From DAISJD01 sp036821645 (lineage in GTDB: Bacteria; Pseudomonadota; Alphaproteobacteria; ATCC43930; CGMCC-115725), in assembly GCA_036821645.1 (NCBI GenBank), contig DAISJD010000128.1:1-8927 (forward strand): a stretch of DNA of 8,927 nt, given 5' to 3'. Below, one piece after another: positions 1 to 6,723 of this stretch. How positions within the stretch are numbered: the stretch's first letter is position 1; each line of letters opens with the position of its first letter. The position numbers were made by a program, and so were the translations under genes. Below the pieces are notes generated by a model, which did no database searches, was not told the origin of the DNA, and was given only the letters and a program-made list of their open reading frames with translations.

Positions 1-61
1 TTTGACTGTCCCGCCACCCCCGTATTCCCCCCCTCTGCATACCGCCGGCGGCGTCAGATGT

Positions 62-108
62 GTAAAAGAGAGAGGTTTCCCCACCCTCGCCGGTGCGGGT
101 GGTGAAAC
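62..108 (-). terminator. Rho-independent terminator of the chemoreceptor gene
   Basis: Arms 75-86 (GTTTCCCCACCC) and 97-108 (GGGTGGTGAAAC) pair over 12 bp with one mismatch, around a 10-base loop. Read on the minus strand, the hairpin begins 15 bases after the chemoreceptor stop codon. It is followed by a pyrimidine tract, CTCTCTCTTTTAC, at 62-74. The tract is not pure T, so termination may be only moderately efficient, but position and orientation fit. Confidence 0.6.
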
Positions 109-110
109 GG

Positions 111-142
111 GGGGGGTGGGGGGCTAGAACCCCCCTCCCCCC
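111..142. repeat. Poly-G/poly-C inverted repeat across the chemoreceptor stop codon
   Basis: On the plus strand, 111-123 reads G6-T-G6 and 130-142 reads C6-T-C6. The two are inverted copies except for the central T. The six bases between them contain the stop codon of the minus-strand chemoreceptor (124-126), and one arm encodes its terminal glycine run. The G tract is longer still (G8 at 109-116). It could fold as a hairpin or a G-rich four-stranded structure, and is also a typical place for homopolymer sequencing errors. Confidence 0.6.
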
Positions 143-1827
143 GCCGCGATCTTGGCCAGGAACGTGCCGACCGTGCCCTTCAGATGTTCGGTTTGGCTGG
201 CCAGCTTTTCGGCAGCCCCCAGGACATCCACGGCGGCCATGCCGGTATCGTCGGCGGTTTGCTGGACGCCCGTGATGGTTTGCGATACTTCCGCATTGCC
301 CTGGGCCGCCTGTTGGATATTGCGGGCGATTTCGAGGGTGGCGGATTTCTGTTCGTCCATGGCCATGGCGATGGTGTTGGCGATTTCGTTCATGCGGCCG
401 ATCGTGCCTGAAATGCTCTCAATCGCACTGACGGCATCGCGGGTCGCCCCTTGCATGCTGGTCACCTGGGCGGCGATCTCTTCGGTGGCGCGTCCGGTTT
501 GGGCGGCCAGATTCTTCACTTCGCTTGCGACCACGGCGAAGCCTTTGCCGGCCTCGCCCGCGCGCGCCGCTTCGATCGTGGCGTTCAAGGCCAAGAGATT
601 GGTCTGACTGGCGATGTCGTTGATCAATTTCACCACATCGCCGATTTTTTGTGCGGCTTCGGCGAGGCTGCGCACGGTGATGCCGGTATTGCGCGCCTCG
701 GACACGGCTTCGCCAGCGATTTCGGTCGATTGGCCGACCTGACGGGAAATTTCCTGGATCGAGGCGGTCAGTTGTTCGGTGGCGGCGGAGACGGAATGCA
801 TATTTTGGGTCGCCTGATCGGCGGCGGCGGCAACGGCCCCTGCTTGCTTGCTGGCGGTCGAGGCGTTTTCCGTCATGCCCGAGGCGGTTTCGTGCAGCTT
901 GCCCGATGCATCCGAAAGTTCGCTCAAGGCCGCGCGCACGGTTTGATCGAAATGGCGATTGAGTTCGATGATCTCGCCGACGCGGGCCAGTTTTTCCCGT
1001 TCTTCTTGTTTTGCCCGTTCTTCCGTGTTCTTGGCCGTCACCATGTGATCCTTGAGGCGGCCGAGCGCGCGGGCCAAGTCGCCGACTTCGTCTCGTTTAT
1101 CGTCATGGATGCTGGCGACGGCCAGATGACCCTCGGCAAGGGCACTGATATTTGCGGTCACTTGTCCCAAAGGCTTGGCAATTTGATTATAGGAAATCAA
1201 CGATAAGAGACCAAAACCAAATGAAAACCCAATGATGCCGACGGCAAGAACCGTATAGAAGGCATTATTTGCATCAATGATAATTTTTTCTTTTGCTTGA
1301 CTGACTTCTATATCGTTAAATTCGACAATTTTATTGATTTTCTGTAGAGCTGCATCGCTGAACTTGCTTGATTCTTTGTCGAGAATTTCTTTGGCTTGTT
1401 CTTCTTTGCCTTCTTGAACAAGCTTGAAGGCCCGGCGATCAGCGGCTTCAAACCCGTTCAAGGCTTGGCGGACTTCTTCGATCAGGGCACGGTGTTGGGG
1501 ATTTTGATCCAGTTTGGACAATTGGTCCAACCCCTTTCGAGAGGCCGCCAAATTGTCCGTGAATTCTTTCAGGGCTTTTTCTCTGGTTTCCGGGGTTTGG
1601 GCAATCACGACATGATCGTCCTCGCTGATCACGGTCAAGATCGTGCGCGAGGTTTCGTTGATCACTTTCTGGCGGTCTGTCACAAGACTCAAAACATTGT
1701 TGCTGAGACTTGCATTTGAAGATAATGCCGATAAAGAGATCACCAAACTCACAATTGAAGAAAATAATAAAATAAAACCACAAAATATTAGTTTTGTAAA
1801 AATTCTCATATTAGAGATGGCTTTCAT
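124..1827 (-). CDS. Methyl-accepting chemotaxis protein (transmembrane chemoreceptor)
   Basis: An inner-membrane chemoreceptor that controls CheA kinase activity through CheW in response to a periplasmic signal. The 567 residues show the full class layout. TM1 lies at about 12-33. A periplasmic helical domain of the 4-helix-bundle MCP type spans about 34-188. TM2 is at about 189-212 and HAMP at about 213-265. A long cytoplasmic signalling coiled coil follows, with the highly conserved hairpin tip near 402-440 (IASQTNLLALNATIEAARAGE, then GKGFAVVASEVKNLA). The start ATG is preceded by AAGGA with 8 bases of spacing, which favours it over the Met at residue 7. The protein ends in GGGGF and lacks a CheR-tethering NWETF-like pentapeptide. 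No che genes lie nearby, so it is probably an orphan receptor working with a remote cluster. The ligand is unknown. The DNA for the first ~210 residues is notably more AT-rich than the signalling half. Confidence 0.96.
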   Translation of the reverse strand: MKAISNMRIFTKLIFCGFILLFSSIVSLVISLSALSSNASLSNNVLSLVTDRQKVINETSRTILTVISEDDHVVIAQTPETREKALKEFTDNLAASRKGLDQLSKLDQNPQHRALIEEVRQALNGFEAADRRAFKLVQEGKEEQAKEILDKESSKFSDAALQKINKIVEFNDIEVSQAKEKIIIDANNAFYTVLAVGIIGFSFGFGLLSLISYNQIAKPLGQVTANISALAEGHLAVASIHDDKRDEVGDLARALGRLKDHMVTAKNTEERAKQEEREKLARVGEIIELNRHFDQTVRAALSELSDASGKLHETASGMTENASTASKQAGAVAAAADQATQNMHSVSAATEQLTASIQEISRQVGQSTEIAGEAVSEARNTGITVRSLAEAAQKIGDVVKLINDIASQTNLLALNATIEAARAGEAGKGFAVVASEVKNLAAQTGRATEEIAAQVTSMQGATRDAVSAIESISGTIGRMNEIANTIAMAMDEQKSATLEIARNIQQAAQGNAEVSQTITGVQQTADDTGMAAVDVLGAAEKLASQTEHLKGTVGTFLAKIAAGGGGF

Positions 1828-2139
1828 GCGCCGATTCCTTTACTTCAAGGTTGACTAAGGCGTGGTCTTGTCTTTTCATTTTGAGAAGACTTTTACAAAT
1901 TGCGCCAGACAGTGACGTTGTTTCGTAAAAACTCTGTTAATTCGGTATGATTTTCGATCACATTCAATTGTAGACGATGATTTTACAGCCAGAAGCCTTG
2001 TCTGAAGGGCTGTGCCACGGGCCGTGCCACGGGCCGTGCATAAGGCGCGCAGCCGCTGTGAGTGCAATGCCGCTTGATGGGGCATATCGGGCGGGATTAT
2101 TGATTATCGCGTCGTTCTGCCCCCTTCAGGAACCACCCC
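1828..2139. other. Divergent intergenic region (312 bases)
   Basis: This gap separates the minus-strand chemoreceptor from the plus-strand molybdoenzyme and must carry both promoters. The half next to the chemoreceptor (about 1865-1985) is AT-rich; the half next to the molybdoenzyme is GC-rich and holds a 12-bp tandem repeat. I found no convincing sigma-70, sigma-54 or sigma-28 promoter. The best weak candidate for the molybdoenzyme is TTGATG at 2074-2079 with TATTGA at 2098-2103 (18-base spacer). The molybdoenzyme ribosome site is AGGA at 2128-2131, 8 bases before its ATG. Small open frames here show no family resemblance and are not called. Confidence 0.6.
2012..2039. repeat. 12-bp tandem repeat with internal dyad symmetry
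   Basis: GTGCCACGGGCC occurs twice head to tail (2012-2023 and 2024-2035), followed by a partial third unit GTGC (2036-2039). Each junction forms the near-palindrome CACGGGCCGTG, so the stretch can fold into alternative hairpins. It lies about 100 bases upstream of the molybdoenzyme start and could be an operator or simply replication slippage. Confidence 0.75.
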
Positions 2140-4206
2140 ATGCCCCTCGATCGCGTGACGTCCGTTTGCCCCCATGATTGTCCCAGCACCTGCACGCTCA
2201 CGGTCGAACGATTGGATGAACGCACGATCGGCCGGATCCATGGCGGGCGCAGCGACGGCTATACGGCCGGTGTGATCTGCGCCAAGGTTGCCCGCTATGC
2301 CGAACGGCAACATCATCCAGATCGCTTGGCCCAGCCCCTCTTGCGGGTTGGCGACAAGGGCGTTGGCTTGGCGGCATTTCGCGCGATCGGCTGGGACGAG
2401 GCGTTGGATCGCGTGGCCGACGGTTTGCGCGATGCCGCCCGGCGCCATGGGCTTGAAACCGTGTGGCCCTATTTCTATGCCGGGACGATGGGCCATGTGC
2501 AACGCGACGGGATCGAGCGTCTGCGTCATGTCATGGGCTGGTCGCGCCAGGATTCGACGATCTGCGTGGCGCTCTCTGATGCCGGATGGTTGGCCGGTGC
2601 GGGGGTGAAGCGCGGGATCGACAGCCGGGAGGCGGCTTTGGCCGATCTCATCGTGGTCTGGGGCGGCAATCCCGTGTCGACCCAGGTCAATTTGATGGCC
2701 CATATCGCGAAGGCCCGTAAGACGCGCGGGGCGAAGCTGGTCGTGATCGATCCCTATCGTACGCCGACGGCGGAACAGGCGGACCATCACCTGATGCTGC
2801 GGCCCGGCACCGACGGGGCCCTGGCCTGTGCCGTGATGCATGTCCTGTTTGCCGAGAATTATGCCGATCGGGATTATCTCGCCCGCTATACCGACGTTCC
2901 GGCCGAGCTTGAGGCCCATCTGCGCACCCGTACCCCCGCCTGGGCGGCGGCGATCACCGGCCTCAGCGTCGATGAGATTGTTGCCTTTGCTAGGCTCTAT
3001 GGGCGGACGAAGCGCAGTTTCTTGCGCCTTGGCTATGGCTTTACCCGCAGCCGCAACGGGGCGGCGCAAATGCATGCTGCATCCTGTTTGCCCGCCGTGA
3101 CCGGAGCCTGGGCCGTTGAGGGCGGTGGCGCGCTTTACGGATCGAGTGCGCTTTACAGCCTCGACAAAAAGATGATTTCCGGGACCGATCGCGCGGATAT
3201 GAGGATCCGTGCCCTCGATCAGTCGAAAATCGGCCGGATCTTGACCGGGGATGCCACCGCCCTCAAAGGTGGGGTGCCGGTCACGGCCCTCTTCATTCAA
3301 AATACCAACCCGATGGTCGTGGCCCCGGAAACGGGCTTGGTCAAGGCTGGCTTTGCCCGGCCGGACCTGTTTGTCGCCGTGCACGAGCAGTTTATGACCG
3401 AAACGGCGGCGATGGCCGATATCGTGTTGCCGGCGACCACATTTTTGGAACATGACGACATCTATACGGGTTCCGGCCATACCGTTTTGCAAATCGCCCG
3501 GCGTGTGGTCGAACCCTACGCCGAGGCCAGGGAAAATCATTGGGTGATCGCCGAATTGGCAAAGCGGCTCGGGGTGGCCGACTGTCATGAAGGATTTCGC
3601 CTGCGGGCGGTGGACTTGATCGAGGCCTGTCTCAAAGATACCGGCCTGCCGCCGATCGCGGCCTTTACGGATGAAAACGGTCTGGACCGGGCCTTGCCGT
3701 TCGAGACCATGCATTTTCTCGACGGGTTCGGTCATGCCGACAAGAAATTTCATTTCAAGGCCGATTGGTCGGCGCTCGGCCCGGATGGGGGGCGCTTGTC
3801 GGCTTTGCCCGATCATAATGACGTGATCGACCGGGCGACCGCAGACAAGCCGTTTCGTCTGGTCACGGCCCCCGCGCGGTCGTTTTTGAATTCGAGTTTT
3901 ACCGAAACCCCGTCGAGCCGGGCGCGCGAAGGCCGTCCGACCGCCTTGATCCATCCGGCGGCCTTGGCGCGGATCGGCGTTGCCGATGGCGAGCGGGTGC
4001 GTCTCGGCCATGAACGGGCGAGTGTCGTCGTCCATGCGAGGGCCTTTGACGGGGTGCAAGAGGGGGTCGTGGTGGTCGAAGGGATTTGGCCCAATGCCGC
4101 CTTTGAAGAAGGGATCGGTATCAACAGCCTCACCAGCGCCGACGCGGGTCTGCCCGGGGCAGGGGCCGTGTTTCACGATACGGCGATTTGGGTGCGCGCC
4201 CTCTAA
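2140..4206 (+). CDS. Molybdopterin-dependent oxidoreductase, cytoplasmic, [4Fe-4S]-containing
   Basis: A member of the DMSO reductase/formate dehydrogenase superfamily that binds a bis-pterin molybdenum cofactor. Near the N-terminus (688 residues in all) is the four-cysteine cluster motif C10-x3-C14-x3-C18, with C47 in the sequence GVICAKVARYAE. Cofactor-binding segments follow: LIVVWGGNPVSTQ (about 170-182), VVIDPYRTPTAEQAD (about 201-215), then QNTNPMVV and MADIVLPATTFLEHDD in the middle domain. The C-terminal molybdopterin-binding barrel starts near PFRLVTAPARSF and ends with HDTAIWVRAL. By motif alignment to E. coli FdhF from memory, the selenocysteine position falls on Ser146 (VALSDAGW), suggesting a serine-ligated or otherwise non-cysteine metal. 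There is no twin-arginine signal, so the enzyme should be cytoplasmic. No iron-sulfur or membrane partner subunit is adjacent. AGGA 8 bases upstream supports the start. The substrate cannot be inferred; a broad label is the correct one. Confidence 0.95.
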   Translation: MPLDRVTSVCPHDCPSTCTLTVERLDERTIGRIHGGRSDGYTAGVICAKVARYAERQHHPDRLAQPLLRVGDKGVGLAAFRAIGWDEALDRVADGLRDAARRHGLETVWPYFYAGTMGHVQRDGIERLRHVMGWSRQDSTICVALSDAGWLAGAGVKRGIDSREAALADLIVVWGGNPVSTQVNLMAHIAKARKTRGAKLVVIDPYRTPTAEQADHHLMLRPGTDGALACAVMHVLFAENYADRDYLARYTDVPAELEAHLRTRTPAWAAAITGLSVDEIVAFARLYGRTKRSFLRLGYGFTRSRNGAAQMHAASCLPAVTGAWAVEGGGALYGSSALYSLDKKMISGTDRADMRIRALDQSKIGRILTGDATALKGGVPVTALFIQNTNPMVVAPETGLVKAGFARPDLFVAVHEQFMTETAAMADIVLPATTFLEHDDIYTGSGHTVLQIARRVVEPYAEARENHWVIAELAKRLGVADCHEGFRLRAVDLIEACLKDTGLPPIAAFTDENGLDRALPFETMHFLDGFGHADKKFHFKADWSALGPDGGRLSALPDHNDVIDRATADKPFRLVTAPARSFLNSSFTETPSSRAREGRPTALIHPAALARIGVADGERVRLGHERASVVVHARAFDGVQEGVVVVEGIWPNAAFEEGIGINSLTSADAGLPGAGAVFHDTAIWVRAL

Positions 4207-4215
4207 GAATACTAT
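4188..4215 (+). promoter_or_regulatory. Possible weak promoter for galU operon
   Basis: TTGGGT (4188-4193) and TACTAT (4210-4215) are separated by 16 bases, and the AT-rich TACTATATT stands out from GC-rich surroundings at the end of the molybdoenzyme gene. The -35 match is poor, so this is only a candidate. The 181-base gap between the molybdoenzyme and galU makes a separate promoter for galU likely somewhere in 4190-4340. Confidence 0.2.
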
Positions 4216-4321
4216 ATTGGGTTGTGGTCCGATCGTCGGGTTTGTCTGCCGTGCACCCGATGCAAGGGGGGCATCCGGTATCGCAGGCTAAAAACACTCT
4301 GACTTTGAGCCTATTCATGGG

Positions 4322-4365
4322 AAGAAGCCTGACCTGCGGTCCGTTATGCCAAGGGTGGGCTTCTT
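4322..4365 (+). promoter_or_regulatory. Stem-loop in the galU leader
   Basis: AAGAAGCC (4322-4329) and GGCTTCTT (4358-4365) are perfect 8-bp inverted arms around a 28-base loop that itself contains GACC/GGTC (4331-4341). The 3' arm is followed by TCGTTTGC, so a weak terminator or attenuator is conceivable. It ends 10 bases before the galU ribosome site at 4376-4380. Its function is unproven. Confidence 0.3.
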
Positions 4366-4387
4366 TCGTTTGCTCAAGGATGTGGTG

Positions 4388-5257
4388 ATGGCAAAGCGCG
4401 TGCGCAAAGCGGTGTTTCCGGTTGCGGGGCTTGGGACCCGGTTTCTGCCGGCGACGAAATCTGTCCCGAAAGAAATGTTGACCGTGGTCGACAAGCCCGT
4501 GATCCAATATGCCTTGGAAGAGGCGCGTGCCGCCGGGATCGAAGAATTCATCTTTGTCACCGGGCGTGGCAAGACCGCCCTCGAAGATCATTTCGATCTC
4601 GCCTTCGAATTGCAGGAAACCCTGCGCGCCCGTGGCAAACTCGACCAATTGGCGACTCTTGAATCGTGGCTGCCGGCACCGGGCCAAGTGGCGAGCGTGC
4701 GTCAGCAGCGGCCGCTCGGCCTCGGGCATGCCGTGCTTACGGCGCGCCATCTCGTCGGCGACGAACCGTTTGCCGTGATCCTGCCCGATGATATGGTCCT
4801 CTCAGAACAACCGTGCATCGGGCAATTGTTGGACGTGCATCAGGCTACGGGTGGCAATGTTGTGGCTGTGGTCGACGTGCCGCGCGACCAGACCGCACGG
4901 TATGGCATTTTGGATATCGACAGCGACGATGGCCGGTTGGTCACTGTAAAGGGGTTGGTGGAAAAACCATCTCCCGCCGAGGCGCCGTCGACCTTGTCGA
5001 TCATCGGGCGCTATGTCTTGCAGCCGGACGTGTTCGACCATCTGGCCCGCACACCGAAAGGGGCCGGGGGCGAGATTCAATTGACCGACGGCATGGTGCA
5101 GTTAATTGGAACCCAGCCTTTCCATGGGCTGCGCTTTGCCGGTAAGCGGTACGATTGCGGCGATAAGATTGGATTTTTGGAAGCGAATTTGGCTTTCGCG
5201 CTGGCCCGGCCCGACGTTGCCCCGGCCTTGCGCGCTGTGTTGAGCCGATTGCTTTAA
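4388..5257 (+). CDS. galU: UTP-glucose-1-phosphate uridylyltransferase
   Basis: Catalyses UTP + glucose-1-phosphate to UDP-glucose + pyrophosphate in the cytoplasm, supplying UDP-glucose for exopolysaccharide, lipopolysaccharide core, osmoregulated glucans and related sugar nucleotides. Family hallmarks in order: nucleotide-binding VFPVAGLGTRFLPATKSVPK (residues 9-28), EARAAGIEEFIFVTGRGK (45-62), QRPLGLGHAVL (107-117), the metal-binding LPDD (132-135), VEKP (191-194), and GAGGEIQLTD (226-235). The open frame extends 14 codons upstream, but the ATG at 4388 is preferred: AAGGA at 4376-4380 is 7 bases away, MAKRVRKAVFPVAG matches family N-termini, and the resulting 289 residues is the usual length. 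It lies 29 bases before the phosphohexomutase gene, whose glucose-1-phosphate product is its substrate, so co-transcription is very likely. Confidence 0.97.
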   Translation: MAKRVRKAVFPVAGLGTRFLPATKSVPKEMLTVVDKPVIQYALEEARAAGIEEFIFVTGRGKTALEDHFDLAFELQETLRARGKLDQLATLESWLPAPGQVASVRQQRPLGLGHAVLTARHLVGDEPFAVILPDDMVLSEQPCIGQLLDVHQATGGNVVAVVDVPRDQTARYGILDIDSDDGRLVTVKGLVEKPSPAEAPSTLSIIGRYVLQPDVFDHLARTPKGAGGEIQLTDGMVQLIGTQPFHGLRFAGKRYDCGDKIGFLEANLAFALARPDVAPALRAVLSRLL

Positions 5258-5286
5258 GATCACGCTTTTTAAAGGCAGACTCTATC

Positions 5287-6684
5287 ATGACGGAATTCGG
5301 CGGCATCACCCACCACACGTTCGATCCGACCATCTTGCGCGAATACGATATTCGCGGGATCGTGGGCAAGACCCTGAGCCTCCAGGATGCTTATGCCATT
5401 GGTCGGACATTTGGCACCATTCTGGTGCGGGCGGGCGGGTCGTCGGCCGCTGTCGGCTATGACGGGCGGCTCTCGTCGCCTGCTCTTGAGTCCGCTTTGG
5501 TTCAAGGTTTGCGCGATGCCGGGATCACGGTCGTGCGCATTGGGCTCGGCCCGACCCCGATGCTGTATTACGCCGTCGTGACCCAAGGCGTCGATGGCGG
5601 CATTGAAATTACCGGCTCGCACAATCCGCCGGATTATAACGGCTTTAAGATGATGATCGGCAAACGATCCTTCTTTGGGGCCGATATCAGAACCTTAGGC
5701 GCCATGGCCGCCGCCGGGGATTGGACGTCCGGGCAAGGGGGAGAGCGATCGCTTGACCTGCGCGCGGCCTATGTCGCACGCCTTGCCCAGGATTTCGACG
5801 GGACGCGCGGCCTCTGCGTGGTTTGGGATTGCGGCAATGGTGCCACGGGGGACGTGCTCGGCGATTTGGTGCGGCACCTGCCGGGGACGCACCATCTGTT
5901 GAACGCCACGATTGACGGCACCTTTCCCGCCCATCATCCCGATCCGACCGAACCCCATAACCTGATCCAGTTGCAAGCGGCGGTCGCGGCCCACAAGGCC
6001 GATCTTGGCATTGCCTTTGACGGCGATGGGGACCGGATCGGCGTGGTCGATGGGGCCGGGCGTATCCTGTGGGGCGATCAGTTGATGGTGATTTTGGCCC
6101 GCGATGTCTTGGCGGCCAATCCCGGTGCTACGATCATTGCCGACGTGAAGGCGTCGCAGGTTCTGTTCGATGAAATCGCGCGGATGGGGGGTGCTCCTTT
6201 GATGTGGCGCACAGGACATTCTCTGATCAAAACCAAGATGGCCGAGGTGGGGGCCCCGCTTGCCGGTGAAATGAGTGGGCATATCTTCTTTGCTGATCGG
6301 TGGTATGGGTTCGACGATGCGCTTTATGCGGCGGTGCGCTTGTTAGGGATTTTAGGGCGTGCAGCCCAGACGATCGATGCGATGCGCGACCAGTTGCCGA
6401 CGGCGGTCAATACCCCGGAATTGCGCTTTGCCTGCCGGGAAGATCGAAAATTTGCTGTCATTCCCGAGGTGAAGGCCCGGCTCGAACAAGAAGGGGCGGC
6501 GGTCAGTGCGATCGACGGGGTGCGGGTCAAGACGGCGGATGGTTGGTGGTTATTGCGCGCGTCGAACACCCAAGACGTTCTGGTCGCCCGGGCGGAAGCC
6601 CAGGACGAAGCCGGGCTCGCCCGCCTGAAGGCGTTATTGGCGGCCCAATTGCGGGCCAGTGGGATCGAACCGCCGGTTTTTTAA
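5287..6684 (+). CDS. manB: Phosphomannomutase/phosphoglucomutase (AlgC/ManB type)
   Basis: An alpha-D-phosphohexomutase that interconverts hexose 6- and 1-phosphates (mannose and/or glucose) through a phosphoserine enzyme. The 465 residues carry all four domain signatures: ILREYDIRGIVG (16-27), the active-site TGSHNPPDYNGFK with phosphoserine S111, the Mg-binding DGDGDR (245-250), the sugar-specificity loop GEMSGH (327-332), and the C-terminal phosphate-binding loop RASNTQD (424-430). GEMSGH and overall length fit the dual-specificity PMM/PGM group rather than phosphoglucosamine mutase or long phosphoglucomutases. The usual Pro after SNTx is Asp430. The start is the only sensible ATG, with AAAGG at 5271-5275 and an 11-base spacing, slightly long. 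It forms an operon with galU: mutase and uridylyltransferase act in consecutive steps to UDP-glucose, and mannose-1-phosphate could feed GDP-mannose synthesis. A short GGTTTTTT run sits at the stop codon; no strong terminator is visible in the 39-base gap to the convergent neighbour. Confidence 0.94.
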   Translation: MTEFGGITHHTFDPTILREYDIRGIVGKTLSLQDAYAIGRTFGTILVRAGGSSAAVGYDGRLSSPALESALVQGLRDAGITVVRIGLGPTPMLYYAVVTQGVDGGIEITGSHNPPDYNGFKMMIGKRSFFGADIRTLGAMAAAGDWTSGQGGERSLDLRAAYVARLAQDFDGTRGLCVVWDCGNGATGDVLGDLVRHLPGTHHLLNATIDGTFPAHHPDPTEPHNLIQLQAAVAAHKADLGIAFDGDGDRIGVVDGAGRILWGDQLMVILARDVLAANPGATIIADVKASQVLFDEIARMGGAPLMWRTGHSLIKTKMAEVGAPLAGEMSGHIFFADRWYGFDDALYAAVRLLGILGRAAQTIDAMRDQLPTAVNTPELRFACREDRKFAVIPEVKARLEQEGAAVSAIDGVRVKTADGWWLLRASNTQDVLVARAEAQDEAGLARLKALLAAQLRASGIEPPVF

Positions 6685-6723
6685 CCCGCGTGACGATTGC
6701 AGGGGTAAAACGGCATGGGCCGA

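Noticed and set aside
1..60. Minus-strand ATG near position 43 open to the window edge
   Set aside because: There is no ribosome site and only about 14 codons, in homopolymer-rich sequence with a C7 run; there is no support for a gene.
451..1206. A 251-codon open frame on the plus strand opposite the chemoreceptor
   Set aside because: It is antisense to a strongly conserved signalling domain, glycine/histidine-rich with no family resemblance, and typical of open antisense frames in GC-rich DNA.
2012..2039. Sigma-54 -24/-12 promoter on the minus strand within the tandem repeat
   Set aside because: TGGCAC is present, but the -12 GC is one base out of register and TTGC is missing; it is also about 200 bases from the chemoreceptor start.
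2104..4176. A 690-codon open frame on the minus strand opposite the molybdoenzyme
   Set aside because: It mirrors almost the full plus-strand gene, which has clear cofactor motifs. The antisense product is proline/arginine/histidine-rich low-complexity sequence without recognisable motifs; codon bias explains the missing stops.
4346..4387. Longer galU start adding 14 residues
   Set aside because: The ATG at 4388 has AAGGA 7 bases upstream and begins the conserved family N-terminus; the extension is not conserved-looking and overlaps the leader stem-loop.
5410..5430. TGGCACC...GGTGC dyad inside the phosphohexomutase gene
   Set aside because: It lies in conserved coding sequence and is explained by the codons there.
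6661..6690. Rho-independent terminator at the phosphohexomutase stop (AACC-GCC-GGTT then T6)
   Set aside because: The stem is only 4 bp and lies inside the coding sequence; it is too weak to call as a terminator.
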